Below, piece after piece: positions 21,820-33,210 of a DNA stretch of 64,000 nt. The notes below the pieces were generated by a model. The model was given only the letters and a program-made list of their open reading frames with translations, was not told where the DNA came from and made no database searches. Numbering within the stretch: the first letter of the stretch is position 1; every line of letters starts with the position of its first letter. This stretch comes from Trissonchulus latispiculum (lineage: Eukaryota; Nematoda; Enoplea; Enoplida; Ironidae): contig JASAND010020809.1 of the NCBI GenBank assembly GCA_030248195.1, positions 1-64,000 of the forward strand, in the 5' to 3' direction. Position numbers and translations under genes: made by a program.

Positions 21820-23034
21820 TGTAAAGTTGGAAGTGTAAGGGCAACCAAACTTTACGGGTGGAAACTGTGCGCGTATGGAAACGACGAACCTGGAGGAGAC
21901 TTATGTTCCAGTCGACCTGGGCAGGATCTCGCCAAGAATAATTAAACCTAACCAAAGACTAAATAAGGTTGACTAACGGGCTAATAAACGCCTAACTATT
22001 GACTACGGAAAGAACTTTGAAATAAATTAAATACACACTCAGTGAATAATTAGCTTACCTAGACTTGGAAATAACTCAGAGTCCTACCTACCGACTATAC
22101 AGTTCTAATAAAAACTAACTAAGACACCCTAACGGTTCAGCTACTGAGACCGCATTTAATAAAGTAAATATAAACAAAGGGAGCGACTCCCGAAATTAAG
22201 CACAGACCAATACAGGAAATATTGACAGAAACACATTCATCATAAAAATTGACAGAGCAGATAAATTTAGACAGAGAAGATTCAAACGAATATAAGCGCA
22301 AATGAAATAACAACAAATAAACAGGGCCTGAATAAAACTTTAGATACAGTTACAAGACAGTTTACATGCACAGGTTCAACCCCAAAAATTGTTTAAACCC
22401 TTAAGAAAAACTATGATCTCAAATAATATTTCCCTAAGCCGTCGCGGCTAACTAAAGTGCAAGATATGGCATAATAAACCCTTTTCTAAAATTAAACAGC
22501 CATATTAGTTACCGATTAAAAGGAAATAAAGCAAAATAACACACCCCTAATAAATTTGAATTGGCCCACGAGGTCGCCTCGGAGTTTAGTGTAAAAGAAA
22601 TAAATTAAAATCAATACTTACGAATATCCCAAGGCAGGCTCCAAACTAAAAGGCAATGGCTAGGCACACAAATAGAAAAGTACAGCCGCACGCTAGAGTT
22701 AAGAAAGACAAGACTGACTAGTTTTAAAATGAAGGCTGAAAGGACTAGTTTAGACGTGTGTTGGTGGAACGGGATTGGTTGATTTTTGAGACCCTCTTGC
22801 AGACCCGACTATGCGCTTCCACAAGTCTAGCTCAGCAGCGCCACCTAGTCGCTAAGTGGGCTGAATAAAACATAGCGCATTTCAACATAATAAAACTAAC
22901 ACTTTTAGACTAATTTCAACCCAAATTTACATAACACATATTTCTCATCAAAAACACCACTCTTACTAAAAATTCACATTAAGATAAACTCACTAAAATA
23001 CACACAATTCACACCTCACAGCTCACACATTACA
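21820..23034 (-). repeat. 3' LTR of the Gypsy element
   Basis: 1,215 bp, bounded by TGTAA and TTACA. It matches the LTR at 36008-37222 except for about two substitutions that I could find (AAACTAACAC against AAACGAACAC; ACTCACTAAA against ACTCATTAAA). Confidence 0.95.
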
Positions 23035-23041
23035 TCTCCCC
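23035..23041 (-). promoter_or_regulatory. Polypurine tract next to the 3' LTR
   Basis: On the minus strand GGGGAGA lies immediately before the 3' LTR start TGTAATG. This is the expected place of the plus-strand primer in reverse transcription. Confidence 0.55.
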
Positions 23042-26000
23042 AGGGCTTACCGCCCGAGCTCCTGCGAGGGACACATACACCAAAAGAAGGAAGAAATTTA
23101 CCCAAAAGTGAAAATTTTTGACTGAATTTTGGTAAATGGGTCTCAGAACATAAGTAAGTCAAAACACAAGAAATACAAAAATACGAAACTATAGCGAACT
23201 TGACTAGGTAATAAACATAATAAAAATGACATGGCGTCAAAAGACTAGTGAAGACCAGCCATAAAAACACGCATGGAGAACTGCCATATTAATGCCACGG
23301 GAAGGTGCGTGAATGGGCGACCCATGATCCTCCAGCCGCAGCGGCGGGGATCTCGTACCTGCATTACCCGAAAACCAAATAAACAAAATAAGAACCGAAA
23401 TGTCAGCTTCGCCTGGGTCCATTCAAACTAAGGTACGGAGGTAACCTCCCGCCAAATTTAGGGTGCGCCATCTCCGGCTGGGTGGGTGGGGGGGCCTAGC
23501 CTCGCCTCGCTAACTCAGTTCCCTGCGGATCTCCTGCAAAATTAGAAAAACGAAAGATAATTAATAAAGTAATCTAGGGGAATGGGTAATGAAATTAATT
23601 TACGCTTATACCTTTCGGTCACCCTTTGGACTGTTCGGGCGCGACCCAGGCTAGATACCGTTCCACATATGCATTGATAGTAAAACGAGGGGCTGAGACC
23701 AAGACACGAGACCAAGACACAAGACCAACAACACCAAACTAAAGCACATGGACTGGGACCTATACAATGCATATGCCTCCAAGTTTCCCGATATTTCCTT
23801 TTCCGAAATATCGATCACAAGGAGCACGACTCACTCTTCGATCACCCAAAGGGGCCGAGCTTGCCGTGGCCTGACTGTACATTGAGCCAGCTCTTAGACT
23901 GCACCCATTACAGGTGAGCCTAAGTCCTGACCGGCCGGTGACCCAGTCGATAGCGATCGCCATCCAACCTCTCGATTGGTGGAAACCGACGGTCTGATCC
24001 GTGCCAATTTGCCAACCATACACGAACTTTGACCGTTTTCACCAGCCTTGCCTGTTCACTGAACGATGCCTTCTCCGGTAAGCCGCCGGAGGTAGGATAA
24101 AAACCAACCACTGCCGAGCCCCAAGCTCCAAGCAGCCACTAAACACACTAAGACAAGCACCCTATGCATCGACCAGCTTAGGTGTGGACTGTCATCCACG
24201 TACCACGCAATGCCACTTGTCATTGGCCTAATGCCAATGCCAGACCGACATATGCGCCGACTAGACGGAACCACAGCAGGATGTTCATTCACCCTTCGTC
24301 AGACACGGGGGGCCTTCAGCCATCTCCCCCAGCGCTATAGAAGAGATTTTACGTGCCCCTGGGCCCTCGCGATCCCGCTGCCGCCTGTTTGGGACTAGCC
24401 TTGGGGAGCCTATCCCCCTTGGCCATCCCAGTGTTTCGCGTGTAAGTAGGAGTAAGTTTGTGGAGTCTTTAAGTAAAATATAAGTATTAAATTAAATTAA
24501 AAGAGTTACAGAGTAACCATGAACATGCTTAAGCATGTATAAAAAGGACCAAAAGGGTACGGAGAGTCCCCAAGTACCCTCGTGGTACTTATGAAAATAA
24601 AGTAAATTAAGTTAGGAAGGGGTTAAAATGGAGTCTTAGAGTTACTAAAAACGCGAAACACTGGTTAAAATATTAGTAGAAAGTCCCTTAAAATAAGAAT
24701 TTTGGAGAAGATCCTCCCAACCGCGCATGCAGGCCTTAAAACAGAATGGGGGCATATAATTCGGGAACTACTTTGGCGCTCTGGAGTGGGAAACAAAACT
24801 GACATTTTACCAAGAAAATTTTGAGAAAAACCAAATAACAGGTACAAAAAATGGGCAGGAACCGTTGGGACAACTAAAAGACATAGGTATTAAAATTTTG
24901 ATAAAAATGTGGCGGCAGTAAAGGGTACGAATAGGGACATGGCTGGTGCGTCACGCATCTTCCGACGTTGCGTCAGGTTACAGAATAGACATTAAGAGAC
25001 ACAAAACCCACAATCAAACCCGTTAATAAAATGCGAAAAGAAGAGCTTTAAGAAGAGAATAAACCCGGTTTTAGTAAAATTTTTGAACAAAACTTTGGTT
25101 ATATGATTAAAGCAAAGAAAATACGGACATGGCATATAAAACTGTACATCAGATCACATAGAAAAAGCAACATTATGCATAGACCACGGGCAAAATCACT
25201 ACAAAATACACAAAATTTTGGTTAATTTAGAAAATAAAACTCAAAGAAAATGGTAAAATGTAAGTAGATAAATAAAGAAATTCTAAAATTTAAAATAAAG
25301 CTCGGAAAAGGTTAAGTTTTTAAATGTTAGAAACCCCACAAAAATACGGCACAAAAATAAAACACGTACATCTATATTTAAAGCATCAAAAGAAACTAGT
25401 TTAAAGTCACCAACTAGGGAATCGTCTTCTTCAGGGAATGGATCTATATACATTAAAGCGTCTATATAGCTGGAATGGCACAGGTCGGGAATTAAGGCAT
25501 AGATTGAGCAGATAGTCTTCATCGGGTCGTCACAATCGGGAAGTAAGGATCTGGATTAGGTAAAGTCATCATAAGGCAGTCTTCGTCGTTTGAGCAATCA
25601 AATCAGGTTAATAATAGTCCAATTAAAGGTAAAATCCAAATAAAGATAGTCCACAATTGAGGTAAAGTCAGGTCCAGAGGTAAGAGTCAATAAAGATGGG
25701 AGGGTTGGAAAGGCAATGATACAAAATGGTACAGTAAATAACACCGCCGCAGGATTCATAGAATGATGGAATGGGAGAAACTTCGTAATGATGGAATGAT
25801 ATGATATGATACGAGTGACTTCCGCCGTTAATAGGATACATCCGCCGTCATAATGATACCTCCGCCGTAATGATGTTACTTCCGCCGTGAAAGGGCAAAA
25901 GGGAAGGGATTTAGGCTACAACTGTACCGTCGCGGTAAGTTGAGCTAATTACATAAAGTTACACCAGTCGCTGGTAGTAACCAGGGGCAGGGGAAGGGTT

Positions 26001-27273
26001 TAGAAGCGGTTCCAAACCGGACTTTGGCGATCGATTGGGAGGCGAGAGCCGGCACGATGAGGGGCGGAAGGATCAAAAATGGCGACGCAGATGGAAGGCC
26101 AATAGACATTATTCTCCTGCCCAGGCGGTGCCAACCCAGCAATAAATTCCCCCTGGCGATTCACCGGCATGCGCAGCGCAGCCGCTCGTAATTCCGTTGG
26201 CGGGTTATCCACTCCGAAGAATGGTGGGGCCATTCTGCCATTCTCCCAATAAAAAGATACTGATCGTAACGCACTGGATTAATTCGCACACAAAATTAAA
26301 TGTGAAATTATAAAAGCAGCAACACGGTTAACATATGGCAGGAAAGAATGTGGCCTACAACTCAGGACCTTACTCCCAGGAAAACGGACAGATGAGCACA
26401 ATAAGGTAGCCCTATTGTGGCCATCACACAACTAATTTCTGTACACAAAAGCCCAAAAATAAACGCCATCCCAACAAATTCCAGATGACGGGCGACCCCT
26501 GGTTTGCGCCCAGCGCTCATGCGCCCGTCCACTGAAATTACTCAACCAAACATCAAAGCAGCAATTAGAATCCATAATAGACCTCACAAAAAATTGCACA
26601 AACTAACAGAAGGTGAAAGCATGATAAGTGTGATCGAAAAATAGAAAAAAAAGGAGAAAAAAGGAAACTACACACACAAGAGAGAGTAAGCTACCTAGAA
26701 TTAGCCTACGTACAGGGAGAAAAGGAAAAAAACACTACATATACACGGGTTAAAGACATACATACTAACACACACCCAGTGTATACACTAAAGCATACAC
26801 TATATGTATATAGAAATATATGATAGGGCCTCCTTAACAATTTACAGAGAAAGACAATCCCTTAGAATTAAAAGAAAAGCCCCATAGGTAAATTTTTAAA
26901 ATAAAAGTGAGAGAATCCCCCTGTTAGGGTAGATAAGAGAGAGAAAAGAAAACCTATGGCTAGATTTTACAGCCATAAGTTAAGGAGTTAAAGAGAAAAC
27001 ATTAAATAAAGAAGAAAACCCCGCTTTACACCGAAAACAATAAATCATAAAGGAGGCCCCAGAGAAAAAAATTAAACCCCACCCTATTTAAGGGATTATG
27101 CAACACAAACAATGCAAACACCAATTGTTAGAAATACAACCCTAGGTAATGCAAAAAAATAGGGATTCCCTACAAAAAGTTAATACATCTTACTATACAA
27201 TCACGAAGGCCTTCGTGTTACACAAGGCCTATTACAGAAACTAATGCTGCATAATACGTACACTGTAGGTTGC
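23042..27273 (-). other. Long non-ORF region between pol and the 3' LTR
   Basis: About 4.2 kb inside the retrotransposon without an open frame over 90 codons on the element's strand. One small frame (24292-24056) contains a hydrophobic run, VLVLVCLVAAWSLGLG, that could be a membrane segment, and another (26233-26000) is proline-rich; neither has a recognisable family. The sequence CTTCCGCCGT and near variants recur at about 25820-25890. It may be a decayed or multiply spliced envelope-type region, captured DNA, or regulatory sequence. Confidence 0.5.
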
Positions 27274-30200
27274 CTACAGTGTCACAACTGGCAATTTGAC
27301 TGGGGCGTCCAGAAAAGGCTTTAACCGATTGATGTTAACCACCACCGGGTCACTTAACCCGTTAGTGCGAGCAATACGATAATTCGTTACAGAAATCTTG
27401 TCCAACACACGATAAGGTCCTTCGTATTTAGGCCGTAACTTCTTACTCAAACCCGTAGGTACGTTCTTATTCTCAATATTAAGCATAACCAGGGTACCTG
27501 GCTTATACTCAACCGGTGTAGCTTTCAAGTCGTACCTTTCCTTGTTAACCAGTGCTGCCTCCTGTAAGGCTTCATGCGCTAACTGCCAGGCTTCATTCAT
27601 CCGGGCCAGTAACTGGCTACGTGCATCACTGTAATTCTGAGTAGTGCCTTCTTCACCAGGAAGTTGAAAGAAATTATCCAGTGGGTAGCGGTAGTCTCTA
27701 CCTGTCATCAGAAAATGAGGTGTTTCCTTCGTGGCACTGTGAATCGTTGCTCTATAAATGGACAACCCCCAGGGTAGATAGTCGTCCCAATCGGACTGGA
27801 AACAATTCACATACTTGGCGACCAGGCTACGTATTGTCCGGTTGAAACGTTCCACTACGCCGTTCGTTTGGGGGTGATATGCAGTGGTTCTGAGTCTCTC
27901 AGAGCCACTAGCATCCACCAAAGCTCTTAAAAAGGTAGACATGAAATTCGGTCCTTGGTCTGTCAAGACACGTGCAGGGACGCCCCAACGGGCTACGAAG
28001 CCATTAAAATACCAATACGCAGTAGTTTCCGCCCGCTCATTGGGCATAGCAAAAGCCTCCGCGTAACGCGTGAGATAATCAACTATACACAGCACACATG
28101 TGTTACCTCTATTAGTTTCCTTCTGGGTAAAATGCATCACGTCCATGGCCACAACGTCTAGCGGTCTGCGTACCACCACCGTATTCTGCATTGTGGCTTG
28201 ATGTCTACGTGGCCCTTGGTTGAATTTCGCACAGGGCTTACACTGAGCGATAAAGTCCTCTAGATCTTGAGACATTCGAGGCCACCAATATCGCGTTTCT
28301 AGACTGGCCATTGCATTTTGATGGGCCCGATGACCGCCCGTCGTAAAATCGGAGTGAACCTCCTGCAAGAGTTGCTCTCGCTGGATCTTAGGTACTACCA
28401 CAGTAGGAAAGGGTAACCCTCTACGCTCGGCATGTTTATTCAGGTGCCAACGATATAACACCCCATCTCTGATAAAAAATGTAGATCGTAGTTTCTTCAC
28501 TTCTTGTGCTTCGTGTCGATTAGTTGGTAACCTCTTCTGTTCCAGGAAATCCAGTAAGACCGCAAATTCCTCTTCGTCGCGAAGTTCTCGTTTCCAAGTA
28601 AGCAGGGTAGGTGGCGCAGGAAGTGCCGCCGTCAAGGCGTACACTTCTGGTGGATACATAGCCGCTGTTGCTTCATGCTCGCTATCTTCAGGCTCATCGA
28701 TTGGATCCAGTCTTGACAAACAATCAGGGCCCACATTCTCACGCCCCGGTCGATATTCCACCGTAAAATCAAACTCTAACATACTAAGAGCAAACTTAGC
28801 AAGCTTACCTTGGCCCAACGCCTTGATATTATTTAGTAGATCCCTGACTGCTTGATGGTCAGTACGGAGAATAAACTGCTTACATGACAAATAATGCCTG
28901 AATTTCTGACAGCCCCATAAGGCTGCAAACGCTTCCATTTCCGTCGCGGAATAACCCTTCTCACCCTGGGTCAGGGTTCTACTGGCATAGGCGACTGGAC
29001 GCTCACGTAGCACCCGTGGTCCATTAGGTTTATCTGCGCTACGTGGCACTGAAAATTGTTGCTCCAAAATAGCACCAAAACCCTGCTTACTGGCATCAGA
29101 TGACACGTAAAAAGTTTTGTCAAAATCGGGAAAAGCTAATACTGGAGCTTGAGTTAAGTGCCGTTTCAGCTCCTCAAAAGCGTGTTGACAAGCTTCAGAC
29201 CAAACAAATGGTACACCTTTCTTCAATAAGTCCGTTAGAGGGGCGGCCACTTTAGCATAATTAAGTACAAACCGTCGGTAATAGCCGCACATTCCTAGAA
29301 AAGATCGAATACCCTTCACGTCCTTCGGTGGCTTAAGCTGAGACACAGCCTTAACCTTGTCCGGGTCCACACTAATGCCGTTCCGGCCCACGTAGTGGCC
29401 CAAGAAGGGAACTGATTCACGAGCAAAACAACATTTCTTAAGTTTGATGCGTAGTCCATTGTCGCGCAGACGAGTCAGGGTCGACCTGATCATCGTTAAA
29501 TGGGCCTCTTGATCTGTAGATGGTATCAATACATCGTCAATATAAACAGGCAAGTCCGTCAAAACCTTTTCCATTAGACGTTGGAACGTTGCGGGTGCGT
29601 TGCACAACCCGAACGGCATGACATTTATGTGGAAAAGACCCATATGAGACACGAAGGCCGTTTTCTCCCTGTGTTCTGGGTAGACCTCAACCTGCCAGTA
29701 CCCAGCCGCTAGATCGATAGTCGAGAATATCACTGCCCCTTGGAGTTGATCCAAAATTTCATCGATTTTGGGCAGCGGGTAATTATCCTTCTTTGTGATT
29801 TTGTTTAGCCGTCGATAATCGATGACTAAACGTGTGGTCCCGTCTTTCTTGCCAACTAGAATACACGGGGAAGACCAAGGACTAGTAGAAGGGGAACAGA
29901 CCCCTTCATCCAGCATTGCCCGTATATGCTTCTCGATTTCCGCTTTATCTTTGGGATTATACCGGTAAGATCTTCCTTTAACTGGCCCTTCCTTACCAGT
30001 ATCAATCACATGTTGGTCCACTTTGGTCCGTCCCGGGTTGCCCGGTCTGGCGACCACATCATAAAATTCGACCAATATATCCCTTAATTTCGCTTTCCCT
30101 TCGTCATCAAGAAACATAGAATCAAAATCCACGTTCTCATCAATAAATTGTTGACGTTCCTCTAATGATGGCATAGGCTGTGAAGTCATTTCATCCGCAG

Positions 30201-33200
30201 AATAGTGCATATCATTAAAGGCCTGGAGGCCTTTTTCGGTCAATGCTGGGGGTTCCTCGTAACTCCAGTTCTGGTCAGCCTCGGCAACACACACTGTGGG
30301 GTCGACCCACCTTGGAACTGGTATTGAATTACCCACGCTATTAACCATAGGGACCGTTTCACCTGGGTGGTACGGCTCCAATTTCTCGACCTCCTCGAGG
30401 GCGTAACGCAGCTCTTTCTCGTTTAGGCGGGTGGCTGGGTGGGTCGCCCAACTAGCCAGATGAGGGTGCACTTGTGCAAAATTAACCCCTAACTCGGCAG
30501 CATACCGAAACCCTTGTCGTTCCGTGACCGTAGTGACCGGTTCCGCTTGGCCAAGGGGTAGCCCCTTCGGTAATTGGGCCGTTCTATCTAAAGGATTATA
30601 AACCTTGATGTAATTAACCTGAGAAGAGACTTCCAAGACTCCAGGCACTGGGTAAACTTCATAGTCCTCTAGGACCTCCTCTGATGGTTCGAACACAACT
30701 GCCTGATTAATAGCTGGTTTTACTGCACCACCAAGCCAACAACGAACCGGGACCATAACTTCCGATCTAGGAGGGAGTTTGCATGTTTCCCGCATACAAT
30801 AATATACCGTACAGGACACCGCTATACTGAAACGATTAGCTAAGGCCTGCAGGTCGCCTGGGGTCAGCAAAGGTACCTTCTTCTTATCGCATAAAAGAAG
30901 GTGTTGGTGAGGAAAAATCACCCAGTTATGATCTGCCTGGAAGTCATAGCCAATGATAAAGTCTTGTTGTAAACTATTTGTAACGTTAAAAGTATATTCA
31001 TACCGAACGCCATGCAATTTGAAGGCAATCTTCGTTGTACCCAATATGGCTAGGCTTCGGTCGTCGGCAGCCGTAGCCACCTCCGTAGCTTTCGTTTCGT
31101 CCAGATGTAAGCGTTTGTTGCTGTTGAGTTGATCGAAGAAATGTTTGGACATCAGGCAAATATTGGCCCCTGTATCCAGCAGGGCGAGTGTCTTGATACC
31201 TCTGACCTCTACAATCACGTACGGGCTTTTCTTCAAGGCGATATGGGTACACTGCGAGACAAAGAATGGGGACGTCCCATTCAGGACAGAGAGGACCGCT
31301 CGGTTTAGGTGCTTAGTCTGCGCTGTGGGTTGCCCACCATCATCCTCGGTGTCGGTGGCTTCTACGTCTAAGTTAAACTCGACTCGTTGAGCTGGGCTAA
31401 GGGCAGCACGGAGTTGTTGTTCTAAATCCCAGATTCCGTATTTGTCCCCTAGGTCAGTAGAAGTCGCTTCTTGCTGGTCTACTGTGGCCGTATCGCGTTC
31501 GATTAGGTTTCCAGCCGGGGCGGTCGCTCCTGATTTTGTTACAACCTCGTCCTGTTGTAGTACTGGAGCGTCTTCCCTATTAGTGGAAGTCTCTTCCTGT
31601 GTCACGGGTACCGGTTCCTCATGTACCGGTGTGCTATCTAGCACAATGATCTCATTCGGGTCGTTTAGGCGAATTCCCCGTCTACCCTTGCGGGGTTGCG
31701 GCGGGTCCTCCGACCAGATAGGTTGGTCTGGTTCGCGGAGGGTCCCCTTCTGTTGAAGTTCTAGGGTCCGTTCGTAATCCTTCTGGACGAACTCAGCCAA
31801 CAATTGTTCGAAGGTCTGGGTAGACTGCTGGACCTGGTCCGTCACGGACATTACGTTAACAGCCAACTGCTGAATCTGTTCGCCGATAGACTGGGCAACC
31901 ACGTGAGCCTGTTGGACAGCTTGACTAACAGTCGCCCACCCTTGCCGAAGTACCGCATACTCCGGGGTTTCCAATAGGGCAAATCGATTATGGGTAGGTA
32001 CGCCGGATTGTGCCGGTGTTTTCGGCTGCTTCGTCCCTTTTTCTACCTGTTCCCACTCGCCCTGAGTATCTTTGCGCAATTTCAGAGGTGTTACTGGAGT
32101 AGCTCCAGACCTATGAACGTCAACTGGCGCTAGCGTAAGACCCGAGGTACCAGATTCGTCATCCGATACGTCCGTTTCTGTTAGCTCTCTCCGACTAGGG
32201 TTGTTCGCTACCGACCAGGGTTTTAGGGAACTCGGCCGTTTGGGTGGAGACGCCCCAGTGATCACGATACTGGGCGGTTTCCTCGTAGGGATGGGAGTTT
32301 CCGGCACCACCTGAGTGGTGACCGCCAGATCTGACGTTGGGGTTTCCCCAGTGCTTACTGCTGAAAGCCCAGTACCCGAGGGTTGGTTTTCCCCAGGGCT
32401 TTTAGCTTGCTCCCCATTTACAGGGGCCTGGTTTTCCCCAGGGCTTTTGCGGTGAGCCCCGGCTCCCGATTGATTCTCTGTCCGAGTTGGCGTCCATTGT
32501 TGTAAGGGCCGGATAACCTCGATGGGGTCCGTTTGTACCTCCTTCGAGGTAGATGTCTTATTTTGCCTCCGGGTTGCGCCCGCGCCAGGTTGCCTGGCAC
32601 GAGTCTGTGCTGCCATGACTGCGGAATTTTCTTGCCACTTCATGGCTTTGCGCACTGTAGTAAGCATATTCCATTCAGTACCAGGTGCACGCTTCCACCG
32701 TCTATTATACGGGACAGGGCGCTGAGAAGCCCCTCCGTCGCCAAAAGGTTTCACTTCCTTACGCCAGCGGTTCCAGTATTTATATGGCCGAAGGTTGCCT
32801 TCGCCATCATAGACTACGTCGCCTCCATCCGGGAAACCTCCATTTGCAAGGACCACTTCCTCCTCCGGAAACCATTCAGCCCGTCTGCGTACCTGCTTAC
32901 AGGTTTTGCACGGGCATTTCCATGGATTTACATCCCGGTTTGTGTCTTTATTCAAATATAAGCAGACAGGTTCCTGATCCGGTGAGGGAAGGGGGTCGCC
33001 TCCTTCACCCTCACTTTCCGAGTCACTACTCCATAAACCACCATGGTTCCAATAGGGTTCGTTATCAGCCTTGTTAGAAAAATTAGAATTAGTAACAACA
33101 AACGCTTGGACCGCACAGACCATTTCACCAGACGGTTTTGTCGGTGCGGGACACGGGGCCAGGTCTACTGCCCGTGCCCCGCATTCTCGTTTCCCGTTTC

Positions 33201-33210
33201 CGGGAAACCT
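27274..33210 (-). CDS. pol: Gypsy Pol polyprotein (protease-RT-RNase H-integrase)
   Basis: The frame opens after a stop at 33213-33211, overlaps gag by about 43 bases in the -1 frame and runs to 27274. Counting from the first ATG (33123; 1,949 residues): residues 1 to about 640 are a poorly conserved, disordered-looking region with a CPCKTC motif; protease LLDTGAN near 647; reverse transcriptase with YIDD near 1193, preceded by MPFGLCNAPATFQ; RNase H with SSDASKQGFG near 1343; integrase H-H-C-C zinc finger near 1590-1630; catalytic D, D and E near 1659 (AMDVM), 1722 (LTDQG) and 1756 (VVERFN); and a GPY/F-like motif (YEGPYRV) near 1903. All catalytic residues are present. Expression is inferred to use -1 frameshifting, so the ATG is probably not the start. 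Confidence 0.95.
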   Translation of the reverse strand, partial: RFPGNGKRECGARAVDLAPCPAPTKPSGEMVCAVQAFVVTNSNFSNKADNEPYWNHGGLWSSDSESEGEGGDPLPSPDQEPVCLYLNKDTNRDVNPWKCPCKTCKQVRRRAEWFPEEEVVLANGGFPDGGDVVYDGEGNLRPYKYWNRWRKEVKPFGDGGASQRPVPYNRRWKRAPGTEWNMLTTVRKAMKWQENSAVMAAQTRARQPGAGATRRQNKTSTSKEVQTDPIEVIRPLQQWTPTRTENQSGAGAHRKSPGENQAPVNGEQAKSPGENQPSGTGLSAVSTGETPTSDLAVTTQVVPETPIPTRKPPSIVITGASPPKRPSSLKPWSVANNPSRRELTETDVSDDESGTSGLTLAPVDVHRSGATPVTPLKLRKDTQGEWEQVEKGTKQPKTPAQSGVPTHNRFALLETPEYAVLRQGWATVSQAVQQAHVVAQSIGEQIQQLAVNVMSVTDQVQQSTQTFEQLLAEFVQKDYERTLELQQKGTLREPDQPIWSEDPPQPRKGRRGIRLNDPNEIIVLDSTPVHEEPVPVTQEETSTNREDAPVLQQDEVVTKSGATAPAGNLIERDTATVDQQEATSTDLGDKYGIWDLEQQLRAALSPAQRVEFNLDVEATDTEDDGGQPTAQTKHLNRAVLSVLNGTSPFFVSQCTHIALKKSPYVIVEVRGIKTLALLDTGANICLMSKHFFDQLNSNKRLHLDETKATEVATAADDRSLAILGTTKIAFKLHGVRYEYTFNVTNSLQQDFIIGYDFQADHNWVIFPHQHLLLCDKKKVPLLTPGDLQALANRFSIAVSCTVYYCMRETCKLPPRSEVMVPVRCWLGGAVKPAINQAVVFEPSEEVLEDYEVYPVPGVLEVSSQVNYIKVYNPLDRTAQLPKGLPLGQAEPVTTVTERQGFRYAAELGVNFAQVHPHLASWATHPATRLNEKELRYALEEVEKLEPYHPGETVPMVNSVGNSIPVPRWVDPTVCVAEADQNWSYEEPPALTEKGLQAFNDMHYSADEMTSQPMPSLEERQQFIDENVDFDSMFLDDEGKAKLRDILVEFYDVVARPGNPGRTKVDQHVIDTGKEGPVKGRSYRYNPKDKAEIEKHIRAMLDEGVCSPSTSPWSSPCILVGKKDGTTRLVIDYRRLNKITKKDNYPLPKIDEILDQLQGAVIFSTIDLAAGYWQVEVYPEHREKTAFVSHMGLFHINVMPFGLCNAPATFQRLMEKVLTDLPVYIDDVLIPSTDQEAHLTMIRSTLTRLRDNGLRIKLKKCCFARESVPFLGHYVGRNGISVDPDKVKAVSQLKPPKDVKGIRSFLGMCGYYRRFVLNYAKVAAPLTDLLKKGVPFVWSEACQHAFEELKRHLTQAPVLAFPDFDKTFYVSSDASKQGFGAILEQQFSVPRSADKPNGPRVLRERPVAYASRTLTQGEKGYSATEMEAFAALWGCQKFRHYLSCKQFILRTDHQAVRDLLNNIKALGQGKLAKFALSMLEFDFTVEYRPGRENVGPDCLSRLDPIDEPEDSEHEATAAMYPPEVYALTAALPAPPTLLTWKRELRDEEEFAVLLDFLEQKRLPTNRHEAQEVKKLRSTFFIRDGVLYRWHLNKHAERRGLPFPTVVVPKIQREQLLQEVHSDFTTGGHRAHQNAMASLETRYWWPRMSQDLEDFIAQCKPCAKFNQGPRRHQATMQNTVVVRRPLDVVAMDVMHFTQKETNRGNTCVLCIVDYLTRYAEAFAMPNERAETTAYWYFNGFVARWGVPARVLTDQGPNFMSTFLRALVDASGSERLRTTAYHPQTNGVVERFNRTIRSLVAKYVNCFQSDWDDYLPWGLSIYRATIHSATKETPHFLMTGRDYRYPLDNFFQLPGEEGTTQNYSDARSQLLARMNEAWQLAHEALQEAALVNKERYDLKATPVEYKPGTLVMLNIENKNVPTGLSKKLRPKYEGPYRVLDKISVTNYRIARTNGLSDPVVVNINRLKPFLDAPVKLPVVTL
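33146..33195 (-). promoter_or_regulatory. -1 ribosomal frameshift signal at the gag-pol overlap
   Basis: On the minus strand the heptamer GGGAAAC (33195-33189) sits in the gag frame as G GGA AAC, matching X XXY YYZ. A 6-base spacer (33188-33183) follows, then a 12-bp stem (33182-33171 with 33157-33146, one G-U pair) around a 13-base loop. The gag stop TAG (33167-33165) lies in that loop. Slipping back one base enters the pol frame. Confidence 0.8.
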
